From the NCBI RefSeq assembly GCF_022539665.2, contig NC_081332.1, positions 3,877,884 through 3,941,883 of the forward strand: a stretch of DNA of 64,000 nt, in the 5' to 3' direction. Positions 37,301 through 48,000 of this stretch are shown here, in pieces. The position numbers and the translations under genes are program-made. The number at the start of each line of letters is the position of its first letter. Position 1 is the first letter of the stretch. Source of the DNA: Daphnia carinata (lineage: Eukaryota > Arthropoda > Branchiopoda > Diplostraca > Daphniidae). The notes under the pieces were generated by a model, which saw only the letters and a program-made list of their open reading frames with translations, did no database searches and had not been told where the DNA came from.

Positions 37301-40300
37301 GCACGCGCCCTACCGGTTGCCATGGATACGGCACAACGTCTACCGCTACTACCACCACCACCAGCGCAACTGGTAGTAGCAAGATACCACTGGCGTCTTC
37401 GACGACGGCCGTTGGCCAATCGTCTGCTAATTCATCGAACCTCATTACCCGAACGGTTAGAACGAGACGGTCCCAGCGCGTTGGTCCAGCCCGGCATCTC
37501 GCATTTTTTTTTTTTTTTTTTTTTGTTTAAATTGCGCACACCTTATTGCTCTGCAGCCGCATGGATTATTCATCAGTTTTAAAAAATGACATTTTCTTTA
37601 AATGTTACTAACTCACCAAAGCGCCATTGCGGAAATCATAGGCATGTTGTTTTATTTAAACCCTTTTAAAATTGGTATGCGCGTCTGCATTGGCGACATG
37701 AGCGAAACAGGGGGGTGGGGTGTTGTATCTTCATTTTCTTGTTGATGATGATCATCGAGAAAAAGGGAGAATCGGTTGCTCGATTTCTCAAACTGCGGGC
37801 AGCCGAGAATAACACGCCGTCAGATGACAAAAGATGAGGACGAATTTAGAGCATAGTTTGGCCGTTTGCCCGTCCTCGAACCCAACTCTCTGTCCTACTG
37901 TCTCACCTTGTCTGCGCGTGTGTGTGTGTGTTGTGTGCGTGCGTAAATGACGTTTCTTTTATTTTTGATCTCAATTGTTTTGTTTTGTTTTCTTTTCTTT
38001 TTGTTTTTATATTACTATTAGTGTTATGGTGCAAGTTGTTATTTTTAGTCATTTGCGCATGATCCGCTAGACTTGTGCTTCTTGTATGGTAGTTTTAAAA
38101 CATTAGCGTATCAAATAAGTTTAAGTAGCTTAAGAAAACGAGCAAAAAAAAAAAAAAATCCTGTAAAAAGGAAAAAAAACAAAACAAAAAAAAACAAATA
38201 TCGAGGACGAGATCGCCATTGTCTTTGGTCTGTTTCTCCTTCCTCTATGGGTCTCTCTCGTTGCCTCGTCCGTCCATCCATCCGCCCAATCTGTTGAACA
38301 CACTGGGCTGCGCGCGCCATTCCAATCGGGGTTCCGTTTTGCCGCCGCCTCGCTCTGGCTCTTCCTGTACGCACGTCGATGAAATTGTTGATCGGACGGC
38401 GGTTTCCTTGATATCGGTGCTCGATGGGCTGCCCCCGTGGTTCCTGTTGCCGACTCCCGACTGCCATCGAGTAGAGTTCCCGTGCCCCGTCGGTGGAGGA
38501 CGACGAAGACGGACATCTTCTTTACCGAAATGGCGACATCCTGCAGAATCGATGTTCGTTTGCCATTGCTACACACACACAAACAAAAATCAAAAAACAA
38601 TTAACACACTACCACAAAAAGACAGACTTTTCAAATGTTTTTTATTTGATTATTTTCAATGTAGAAAAGTAGAAAAAAAAAAAAAAAAAAAAAAAAAAAT
38701 CAAACCGAGAGGGGAGATAGGAAACAACTGAATTCAAGTTTTGTTTTTAGTTGTTTTTATTTTGATTTTGTCTTTTTTTTTTTTTTTTCTTTTATTTTTG
38801 AGTAATTTGTTTTTCAACTAAATAATTGATTGCTGGGGTTTCCCAAATTTCGTGTATAAAAACAGAGAGAGAGAGAGAGAGAGAGAGAAACGATAGAAAC
38901 TAGAAAAAGTTTGGCATTTGGAAAAAACAAAAAAGTGCTGTTTTTTTTTTTTTTTTTAAGTCTTAAAATTCAAAAGATTTGAAAAGAGTTTTAAAGTTGT
39001 TTTTTTTTTGTTACGACACTTGTATTCAATTGCATCTCTAAATTCTAACAAACAAACAAAAAAAAAACACTTTTGTTTTGTTTATGTCACCTTGCAGATC
39101 GAGTGCTGGCCACCCTGGGCGAAGGCACCTTTGGTAAAGTTGTCAAAGTCAAAGACGTGACCAAAATCAGGTAGATTCTTCTAAACGTTTTTCATTTCTC
39201 TTTTCTTTTTTTTTTCAAATTTGAAATTTTCATATTCGTTTGATTCCCACCAACTCGACTTGGTCAACATCCGTTTTCTTATGTTCGACTTTGTTTCCCC
39301 TTGTGTTTTGTTGTTGAAATTTATTACCGACAGTCCACTGTGTTATTAGTTGCTATAACAACTAACGATCTTTTGTTTCTTTTCCTCAAACAAAAAACGA
39401 AAACAAACCTCTTTTTTTTCTTCTTTTTAAACCTTGAACTAAATATAGGGATGAGAGCTTCGCCTTAAAGATCATCAAGAACGTGGAGAAATACCGAGAG
39501 GCAGCCAAACTGGAGATCAACGTGCTGGAGAAATTGGATCGTAAGGATCCCGAAGGCAAATTGTAAGTGGTTCCCCCTTTTTTTTTTTTTATTATTTAAA
39601 GTATCTCTAATGGTTTATCTCGTTTATTTATTTTTACGTCATTGGGTTTTTTTTTTACGTTTTTTTCTTTTTTTTTCTTTTTTTGTGTGTATAGCTTGTG
39701 CGTCAAGATGCTGGACTGGTTCGATTATCACGGCCATATGTGCATCGCCTTTGAAATGCTCGGCCTTTCCGTTTTCGATTTTCTGGTCAGTGGCATTCTC
39801 TATCGATTTGAACGAAGAAATCTTAATATTTTATTATTCAATGACGTCAAAAAAAAAAACAGAAGGACAACAATTATCAGCCGTACTCGTTGGACCAGGT
39901 GCGTCACATTGGCTACCAATTGTCCTACGCCGTGCGATTCCTACACGACAACAAGTTGACTCACACCGACTTGAAGCCCGAAAACATTCTCTTCGTCGAC
40001 TCGGATTTCGACATCTCCTACAACCCAAAAAAGGTGATTTTGCAATTTCCCCCCCTTTTTTTTGTGTTCTCTTTTTTACGAATGCCATGTGAATAACTCT
40101 GATTGGCGGCACTGTGTTTTTGCCCGTCTGTTGTCAAGTGACGGGGTTAGTACCAATGCGATGCATTGCAAATGGAATCGTTCAAGTGCTGGGGCGTCGT
40201 GACGGCGACGGCCCTGATTTCTAATCTTTTTTTTGGCTCTCGTCCCGGCGACGCCATTCACCTTCACTTTTTTTTTTTTTTTCAATTTTCATTTTTATTC

Positions 40301-41125
40301 TTTTACGCTGTTATTATGTTGTTTATTTATATATATACATATAATGTCCCTCTTTTTTTTTTTTTCTTTTTGTGTGTTACCTTGACTGTGCAGAAAAGGG
40401 ATTACCGACGAGTGAAAAGAACGGACGTGCGGCTGATCGATTTTGGTAGCGCCACATTTGACCACGAGCATCACAGCACCATCGTCTCTACGCGCCACTA
40501 CCGAGCTCCCGAAGTGATACTGGGTAATTTTTCAAGTGATTTGCCATTCTTTTGGCCATAATTAATGATGGGTTTTTTTTTTTTTTTGCTACCCGCGTGT
40601 AGAATTGGGTTGGACGCAGCCTTGCGATGTCTGGTCGATTGGATGCATCCTTTTTGAACTCTACTTGGGCGTCACTCTCTTTCAGACCCACGATAATCGT
40701 GAACATCTGGCCATGATGGAGCGCATTCTCGGTCCCATTCCGTACAGGTAGGCTACCTATTTCACCTGCTGTTATTGTTTTGTTTTTTTTGTTTTTTTTT
40801 AAATACGTCGAATTGAAATGACAGGATGGGCAGGAAGACAAAGACCAAGTACTTTTACCACGGCCGGCTCGACTGGGACGAGAAGAGCTCGGCGGGTCGC
40901 TACGTCCGCGAGAACTGCAAACCGCTGAAGCGCTACCAGGTGTCGGACGAAGAGGATCACGTCCTCCTCTTCGACGTCATCCAGCGGATGCTCGAGTACG
41001 AGCCTTCGCAGCGGATCACGCTGACGGAAGCGCTGAAACATCCGTTTTTCGACAAGATACCGCCACACCTACGGCTCGGCGCCGACCGAGTCGACCGCGA
41101 GCGCAGTCATTCACTCTCCAGATGA
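26098..41125 (+). CDS. Doa: LAMMER dual-specificity kinase Doa (CLK family)
   Basis: This nuclear kinase phosphorylates SR splicing factors. Exons for the RS isoform are 26098-26240, 33082-33316, 38475-38553, 39098-39170, 39449-39562, 39695-39785, 39863-40033, 40394-40523, 40603-40747 and 40825-41125. They total 1482 bp, or 493 residues, with all phases consistent. The N-terminal about 150 residues are Arg/Ser-rich, then [19 protein letters not shown] leads into the kinase. Visible motifs are the glycine loop [12 protein letters not shown]-lysine ALKIIKN, catalytic HTDLKPEN, metal-binding DFGSATF, APEVIL, the family signature [11 protein letters not shown] and the end [11 protein letters not shown]. 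The 6.8-kb first intron contains an alternative first exon (30238). The exon 38475 acceptor is inferred, and its donor GTTCGT is non-consensus but required for the NRY codon. Identity is very secure; N-terminal isoforms are less so. Confidence 0.94.
26453..26491 (+). CDS. Doa: Possible 39-bp Doa cassette exon
   Basis: A strong acceptor (pyrimidine-rich, GCTTCAG) and an excellent donor (CTG|GTGAGT) bracket exactly 39 bp. Inserted between 26240 and 33082 it keeps the phase and adds a short hydrophobic peptide, [13 protein letters not shown]. No transcript evidence is available, so this may also be a decoy. Confidence 0.3.
30238..30290 (+). CDS. Doa: Alternative Doa first coding exon
   Basis: A start codon opens a 53-bp frame ([18 protein letters not shown]-like) ending at a consensus GTGAGT donor in phase 2, the same phase as the RS exon at 26240. 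Splicing to 33082 would give an isoform of about 463 residues lacking the first RS block and starting with a hydrophobic 17-mer. This resembles the multiple-promoter organisation known for Drosophila Doa. It needs transcript support. Confidence 0.4.
32191..32224. repeat. T34 homopolymer
   Basis: An uninterrupted run of 34 T in the long first intron of Doa is the longest homopolymer in the window. There is no adjacent poly-A signal, target-site duplication or gene fragment to mark it as a retroposon tail. Confidence 0.9.
33317..35343 (+). other. Doa: Doa intron segment
   Basis: The donor GTGGGT follows 33316. The stretch holds a GA tract (about 33605-33622), A29 at 34282-34310, poly-G/A mixtures near 34640 and a CA-type run near 34830. 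Nothing coding is supported. If the large exon starting at 35344 has its own promoter, that promoter would be in the last few hundred bases here. Confidence 0.5.
35344..37530 (+). CDS. Large open exon inside Doa, possible alternative N-terminus
   Basis: An uninterrupted 728-codon frame lies on the Doa strand between kinase-gene exons, preceded by an in-frame TGA just upstream of its ATG. The protein is disordered. It has an RS/SP-rich start, [14 protein letters not shown], a His/Asn run, an uninterrupted acidic block (about residues 340-365), a recurrent pattern of short aromatic-acidic segments ([30 protein letters not shown]) and a Ser-rich tail. The final poly-Phe and stop come from a poly-T tract, so the genuine exon must end earlier. 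A phase-0 donor near 37122 (CAG|GTGCCG) or 37455 (ACG|GTTAGA) would join 38475. Drosophila Doa has long N-terminal isoforms. A nested separate gene is the alternative. GC and codon use are clearly coding-like compared with the flanks. Confidence 0.55.
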   Translation: MSASRRRHSEQLPLQRPLPDEVEPSAIRHGAEQANHRVHRSNVQPQPLMRTRSSAHLFLGQLTGTCSSLFRRLSVKVRYLSLSLIPGSSGSRSSSATGAIGSSRPSSPGQRNRPRSADRVVEDVGAGQKIRPRRHTTTVCTTMDESTPVANHGPVSSGFLNDYRRARRSPSPGSDSEATPTPSPCTFSMPTATVEDTVYTAGQQHLRADDYPTLKGSSRRRRRHHHHSSSGSNGNGSHNNNNNNNQHNRHQRHNRKSQTEACTGRASPLTMADDDDDDVVVGPPNSCAAAADDNDDHQLLNESTGTPLALDQCFALGLNLTSLAPKSAKSTDTFLAGDQPNDEDEEEDEEEEEEDDGEEDEKDDVAIAAASSACQSEQVECELLSSHDSTALANPYFDWFLSCNLQDDEEEDKLGANASLAERRPSSKVSHRPVTSVRQEEDEEEEEHLHPSLEDLPYPILLDDWISPPSPPAVPLEHDRPPGASSMDRDPLTALRHHSNWFEDYAYPAYSSKSSQAGGAGGSSSKSSNRLSANAGTLAATSVGSSRMMAEKAYPYVSSPAAASRHSNTKYHQGTTSSYHLDPYDALYDEAAYQVPDAGSGSKLASSTATGKPSTSNIIPVPLSSSASSSSGNNNSERGVHPGPESFPGVEPGTRPTGCHGYGTTSTATTTTTSATGSSKIPLASSTTAVGQSSANSSNLITRTVRTRRSQRVGPARHLAFFFFFFFV
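37531..38474 (+). other. Doa: Doa intron
   Basis: Low-complexity T-rich DNA with a GT tract (about 37917-37939) precedes the short kinase-leader exon at 38475. The sequence just upstream of 38475 is GC-rich and pyrimidine-containing and ends in GTAG. No other gene is seen. Confidence 0.5.
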
Positions 41126-43465
41126 CTGACGATGTCATCCGTGTGATGTGGAGAAAAAATTTATTGAAAATCATTTTTGCCCTTTATAAACTACCCAACC
41201 CCCCACCCCCTTACCTTTTTCTTTGACCTATTTCCGCCCCTCTCCGTCGTCTACGTCTCTCTAAATAATAATAATTTTTATTATTTTTTTTTTTTTTTAT
41301 GTTTCGGTCTGCGTTGTCTATCGTTCATCACTTTGGTAAGCTGGACAACGGGTTGGAATTACACAGATAAAAAGGAGGCTTACGAAATGCTTAGCAAAAA
41401 AAAAAACAAGAGACGCAATGAAAAAAATTAATGTTTATTCCTTTTTGGACCTTGAATTCTTTCCCCCCACATCTTTTTCTTGTTTAGGAAACACAATGAG
41501 TTTTTTTTTTTAAATTAATTATTTGCAAATGCATCGTCAAAATGGCGACGTTTGTTTCCGTGTGTGTGCGTGCGTGTGTGTGTGTAAAAGCCCCGACGAG
41601 CCAAACGCGACAATGAAAGGACATCATACAAGAAAATGATGATTCGAATAGTTCGGAAAAAGAAGAAGAAAATGAACTCCTTGTCTTGGCCTTGTTTGCG
41701 CGTATCTCTCGTCGATATGCTGGGTAGGAGAGAACGCCTTCCTCGACGTGGATATCGTGTTTCCTCCTTCACTTGCCCTCTTCCATCCCTTCGTACAACT
41801 AAAAGAAAAATATCGAAATGACTACTCGTCTTTCTACCAAATTCTTATTAGCACTTCTTTCACTTATATTGTGTTTTTTTTTTTTTTCCTTGCCAGTCCT
41901 TGATTTAGTCATGAACTGTAGCTAATTAGATAATGCCACTTCCAAAACTTTTGTTTATTATTTTGTTTTCTTACCTTTTTGGTTCTGCGCTGGAAAGAAA
42001 AAAAAAAAAGATGTTCACTGACGTTGTTTTCCTTATTATCATTTTCTTTTTTTGTTTCTTTCCTCGCGTGTTTGTGTCACGTCATCTTACAACTTCCCCA
42101 TGCTGTTTCCTCGTCGACGACTATGAATAATAACTGAGCAAACATTTGATGAATAAATACATGGAAAATCGAATGATTCGGCCTTTACTGCGTAAACTTT
42201 GTTCAGACCTCGGCCTACTTGACGTCACTCACCCAATCTCGTTGTGTTCACTGGAGCACAAACAACAAAGATAGAAAGATTTTTCCGTTTTTAGTTCGCT
42301 CCATCGAGTTACCATGCCGGAAGAAAACATTTCTTTTCGTGTGTGTGTGTGTGTATGTGGAAACCTCGACTTAACGTGATGACCATTTAAAAACAAAGTT
42401 TAAGGTCAAAACAGCTTTCTCCCTGGATAAGTAGCATCTTTTTTTTTTTTTTTTTTACTTTATGCAGTTATGATTATTGTTAGAATATTTACCTTTCATT
42501 CGAGAAACATTTTCCTTTTCACGAAACATTTGACAACGATGACATGGCACCGCGTGTGTGTCTGCACATGCAGACCTTGGTGTACCCAGGTGCTGCAGCG
42601 TTTCTGGAATGTACGTATTTTTTGTTTTGTTTTTTTTTTTATAAAAGGAGTTCGTTGAATTTAGTATCAGCTTACCTGTAGTTATTTGTATGTTGAATTC
42701 TTTCTGTAGTCCTTTTTTTTTTTTTCTTCTCTATGTCCTTGAATGTGAAAAGCGTTAGTATCAATGTCAGGTGAGCGGTGAGTGAGTCAACGTCCCGCCA
42801 GTTTTTTCTTCAAAATCATCTATCCCTGTGGCCACAACTGAAAGTGGAAGAAAGAAGGTTATTACTCATTTACAAGATTGCACATAGAGACGAAAGATTT
42901 TCTGTCTGGTTATTGTTGAAAATCACGTTAGTCAAAACAACGAAATACCTGTCTTGCGAAACAACACAAATGTGACGAGATAGCCAGACGTGGAGGGAGG
43001 AATAATCATTAATCTTGCAGTGAATACCGGTGATAAGGACAAGGGGAAGATTCCCGACAAGTCGGCCATCGTTATTAAAAACGTGATGAGCAGCAGTGAC
43101 GAACAAGAAAAGCAAAAAAAAAAAAAAAAAAACGAGAAAAGCAGAGCTTACTCGAGAGATGTTTCTCCCACGAAAGCATCATGGCTGCCTTGCAATTCTG
43201 GTCGTCTTCTGTGCGTTTCGATCGGTTATCGATCCGAGATGATCACGACCAAAATAAAAATAAAATTCTTTTTGAAAAGCCGGATGTTTGGATATTCGCT
43301 CAAACTAACCTCATGGGCATCGTTTTTCATTCTTAGTCTTGACGTAGAAATAACCCCTGATTCATGCGAGATGGATGACAAGCATGGGTTCGATCACCCA
43401 TGACAGTCTTTTTGGAAATTGATCGATTAACAAACAGTAAACTTTCACAAAATTTTGACTCTAGG

Positions 43466-43497
<32 letters not shown>

Positions 43498-45090
43498 TCT
43501 TTACCGGGCCAAGGTCTTTTCGGTCGTTTCGTACTTTAACGTCGTGTGGACCGTGATTTTGCAAAATTCTTTTAAAACGTTTTTTCTATTTTCATTTTCA
43601 GTCCTTGAACGAGTTTTTAAAATGACCGCTAGATGGCTCTATCCAATTTTGCCGCGCACCGCTCGTTTCTCTAGTCAAATCGATGGACTGCTACACATGG
43701 GGAAGTCGTCCCTGTGCTGCTGAGATGGTAGTTCCTCGTTCGCAGTGTTTCCGTCAACTTGTTCCTATGCAGTTGAGTATTTATTCATTCCCCGTACCTT
43801 TTGCTGCGTGCATTGAAATTATACATTGTGTGGCTGCCTCCTATTTATACTGACTGACGTCCGGTGTTGTGTGCAGAACAGGAAAAGGACGAAACAAAAA
43901 AACAACGTGAAGCATAAACTCTAGTGAAAGTAAGTGCAATTTCATTTCCTCGACCCCGACACAGAGAACTGTGTCGAATTCTTTTTTATGTTTCGACTTC
44001 CATCTGAAATGTAAGGAATGCCGGCAGGCCAGAGGTTTTCACCCCCGTCCCCTTCTTTCAGAGGCAAAAGGTTTTCACCTGCCCTTTCTGTTGTTTCCCC
44101 TCGTTGTACCTTTTTTTTTTCTCTCTCTCTCTTTCTCTTGTGGTAACCTTGGCAACCTCGATGGCAGGAGGGTTGGGAAAAGGACAAGAGAAACCTTTCT
44201 ACGTTTTCTCTTCCAAGAATTGAAGAGACGTTATGAACCATATAAAAAGGGGAGGGTGGGGGAGGGATAGAATTTGGCAGAGAGGGAGAAAACACGTAAT
44301 TGGATCGGGAATTGGGCATGCGCCGTGTGTCACCGTAAACCATCTGCCTCTTTCTCCTCAAATTTTGGGATTTCTTTTTTTTTTTTTTTGTTTTCGACGA
44401 CAGTGTATCGAGGACGTAGAAATGTATGTGCCAAAGAGGTATCGATTAAGCCGATCACTAATTTGTCTCTGGCCATTGGTTGCAACTGACTGTTGCAATA
44501 GCCAAAAAAATCAGCGGTGCGTGAAGGGGAAGTCGATACAGCGCACGCACCGGTCGAGTCACGCGTCTATTATTTTCTCCTTCTGTTTTTTTGTTTTTTT
44601 TTTATGATATTAGATGTGTGGATATATACACACGATACGCTATATAGTATCCCTAGTAACTAACGACAGTTGCGTCTATACTCTTGGACGGCGCCAGGTG
44701 GTCGAAAAGAAACACACGAAAAAAAACATTGATGTTTATTCGAGAGAAACCATCCAAAACTCCCCCTCCTTTATTTTTTGCTCGTATTATTTAACAGACA
44801 ACGACTCTGTTGTCAGTATGTAGTGTGACTCAGCCGTGGTGACTAGTCATTTGCTCGTGTGAAAATAATCACATCTTTCAATCAGACAAAACACGTCGTT
44901 TGTTGTAAACGAAACTGCTTAACTGTTTATTTTTCTTTTCTTTGGGAATTGTTAAACAAAAAAAGTGTCGGATTTCGATGGAATGGCGTGCGGCAACTGA
45001 AATATTCTGCAACATCCGGCGTTCGTGAAATGATTCCTGGACAACGATCGGCACTTTTCTGAACATCTTCCGACGTGATCATTGCAATCG
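41126..45090 (+). other. Doa 3' region and 5' region of the next gene
   Basis: The Doa 3' untranslated region follows the stop, with a good AATAAA at 42152. It contains CA/GT tracts and A27 at 43467-43493. A GC-richer segment (about 43600-43928) ending at GAAA|GTAAGT may be an untranslated first exon of the membrane-protein gene that begins coding at 45091. A CRE site lies at 42220-42227. Short open frames here are not supported. Confidence 0.5.
42152..42157 (+). terminator. Doa: Likely Doa polyadenylation signal
   Basis: AATAAA about 1.0 kb downstream of the Doa stop codon is the best canonical hexamer in the 3' flank. The intervening sequence is T-rich, as expected for a 3' untranslated region. 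Use is inferred. Confidence 0.4.
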
Positions 45091-48000
45091 ATGGCATTTC
45101 AAATCATCATTTTATGTAAGTTGATTTTTTCTTTCAAATTCAATTGTTTTTTATTTTTCTTCGGCAACGATGCAGAAATTCGAATCAACCGATTTTCTAG
45201 CTCCCCCCTTTTTTTTTTGTTTTTGTTCTCTGCATCAATGGACGATGGTTGTGAAGTTGTGTTGGGTTTCCGGATGAAAAAGAAAAAAGAAAAACGATTC
45301 CGGTGCGCTTGAAAGATCCTAAAAACGTTACAGAGAAAGTAGGCGCCAACTTTTTCCGCAAGAGCTGCTCATTAAAAGGAGTTAAAGCGTCTTTTGGTAA
45401 TTAGAACCGCCGTCTACGAAAAAGAAGAAAAAAAAAAAAACATTTAGTTTTTCATTTTTAACTGGACATTTTCGTAAAGAGGTACATAATAGGAGCACGA
45501 TCAAAAAGAGGAGGGAGGATTTTTAAAGTGGTCCTCTTGGCACAGCTGTTTGTTTCCATCAAAAGACGCTGCCTCAAAGTAGTAGTTTGAATTTAATTTC
45601 ATCTAATGTAGACAGTTGGGAAAAAGAAAAACAACAAACGTTGCGGCGATTTCTCTTCTCATCTCTTTCAGTTAAGAAGCTCTTTAAACGACAGTTTCAA
45701 CGATCGTTCAACAAGAAAAGAAACATCATCAGTTGTACACCGCAAAAAAAAAAAACGACGACCGAGTTTATAAAAAAAGATGGTAGATACTTCGTTTAAT
45801 TTAAAAAAAAAAGAAAGATGCGCTCGGTTTGGCAAGTGGGAAGCGCCCACCTACACGAAAAACAGTTGGGCCATCGTTGCCAGTCACGCCCCGTTCGTTC
45901 TGTAGAGCTGTAATTGGATTTCGAGGGCTTGTCCAGGTAAAAAGAAAAAGAAAAGAGCTTGGTTTTTCAAAAAAAGAAGAAATAGGAAGTTTGCGTGGTT
46001 TCGTCATCACCTTAATTTTCGCATGATTGCGGATTGAATGAAAAAAAAAAATAGCAATTCTAATGCAGTAAAGATAATAATCATTCCCCCGGAATTGGTT
46101 TTACTTGAAATAGCTTACAACAGCCATATCGTAAAAGCAATTGCAAAGAATCCTACCTGCAACATCCCAAGGACGTTTTGATGTTAAATTGTTTTCTTCG
46201 CCTACCCACCTTTCAACACGTTCCAGATTATCCCTCGTTCGTCAAGGGCATTAGGAATATTAAACATCAAGGGCAAAAATGTTGTTTTTCCTTATTCATT
46301 TGGGAAAAATGCAAACGTGTACTTTTATAGGCATGTACGTGGACGAATTTTTTTTTTTATTCTCTTAACTCGATCAGTAGTTGTCGTGGCAGTTCCAAAA
46401 TACGAACAGTAAGGCCTAAAACTATATCCATCTACATCCCACAAGTACAAAGGCTTCTAAAACATTTAAAGGTCTCTTGTAACCGCAGGGCCCATTCGTC
46501 TTTGTTTCGAAATGTGAGGCTTGTTTATTTTTTTTTATTTTTTGAAGACAAGAAGCCTCACGTTTCGGCGCCTTCCTCGCTTAGGTTTCAGGTACGCACA
46601 TACAAGAAAAAAAAAAACATTCCACACAGACAAAAAAGAAAACAGGATCCCAAGGTCTTGGATATTGAAAGAAAAAAGATGGCGAGTAATTGATGAAGCT
46701 TTCCATTTAATTGGACTGTGGTGATCTCTTGTGACATTGATTGTTTTCCAGCTTTCTTGCCATAAAAAAATCATCATTATACCCGCTAAAGGAATCCCTC
46801 GAGCTGAATGATTTGTTGTTCTAGCGAGAAGGAGGGGGGGGGGGGGAGAGAAAATAGGTTTCCATAGCGATATTAATTTCCTTGTTCGGTTGAGGGTATC
46901 TGCCGTCTTATCACAGTTCAGCAGTTTTCTTTGCCTTGTAGGTCGATCTAGAATTTCTAATCGTACACAATGAAAGTCGACATCAAGATTCATGGGGATA
47001 TTACACGGTTGTTAAACCACTCAGCGGCCAATCCCATTTCAAAATGTCATCAACAAAATCAAGAGAGAAACAGAGCATTAATTCTTTCATTCAATTCCTT
47101 TTTCAGCGCTAATGAACAATTATTTTCTCGTTACAGACTCGTTGTTGCTCGTCTCAGCGAGGGGATCGCGGCCGTCTGCAAGAGATTTAGCTGTACGTGA
47201 CGAATGGCCTGAATCATCATTAGCTGGGCCAAATGATGAACGAATCGATGCGCTGAAAGAGCGACACGAAAAGTCTCTAATCACGTTATCCGACCTTGAA
47301 GAGGAACACGAAAAAGGACGAAAGGCAAGCAGCGTGTCTGACGTAATATTTGCCGGTCGAACCATTTCAACGGTGGCTGCAACAGGAAGAGGAAGACGAC
47401 GATGGATGAAACGAGCGGCGGAAATCCTAGCCGGCACGAGCGTCAAACATCAGGTGGCCAGCGTATCCTCCCCCTCCGTTCCAGCGCCGGAAACGACGAT
47501 GTCAACACCGATGGCCGCGTCTAATACGACCCACGTCCCAGATTCAACGTCGGCAGAGACCAGCTCCGAACCTACGACGCTTCTCTCGTCATCCACCACC
47601 GTTGCCACTACATCGATTGAAACGATGGCGTCGGTCACTCGTATGGACGTCGTATCATCCACTTCCATTGTGCCCGAATCACAAGATGAATCGGTCCAGT
47701 CAAATCAGACGATTAACACGGTCGTTATAACTCAAAGTTCTACCACTCAGTTCAGCCCTGCGATACACGAAAATGCGGATGAATATTTTGCCGATGATGC
47801 GTCCAGTTCGCCGTCTGCCACCGACGCTAATTTCGACGACGAGGAGACGACCGTAATGATGGACAAAATCACTGGAGCGCCATCGTCTGTTCAACATCCC
47901 GAAGCTGATTCGGGACATGCCAACACATCACCTCTATGGGCGGATGAACTTAATCCGACGTCCGTTCCCGACACTTCGCCGAGGCCCTTTCTGGCTGTGT

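Noticed and set aside
43366-43405. tRNA-like B-box (GGGTTCGATCACCC)
   Set aside because: The B-box does not match at its last positions, no A-box lies at the right distance, and a cloverleaf cannot be drawn.
46970-47200. 76-codon plus-strand frame overlapping the membrane-protein exon 2
   Set aside because: It runs in a different frame from the exon that joins the signal peptide, and has no support of its own.
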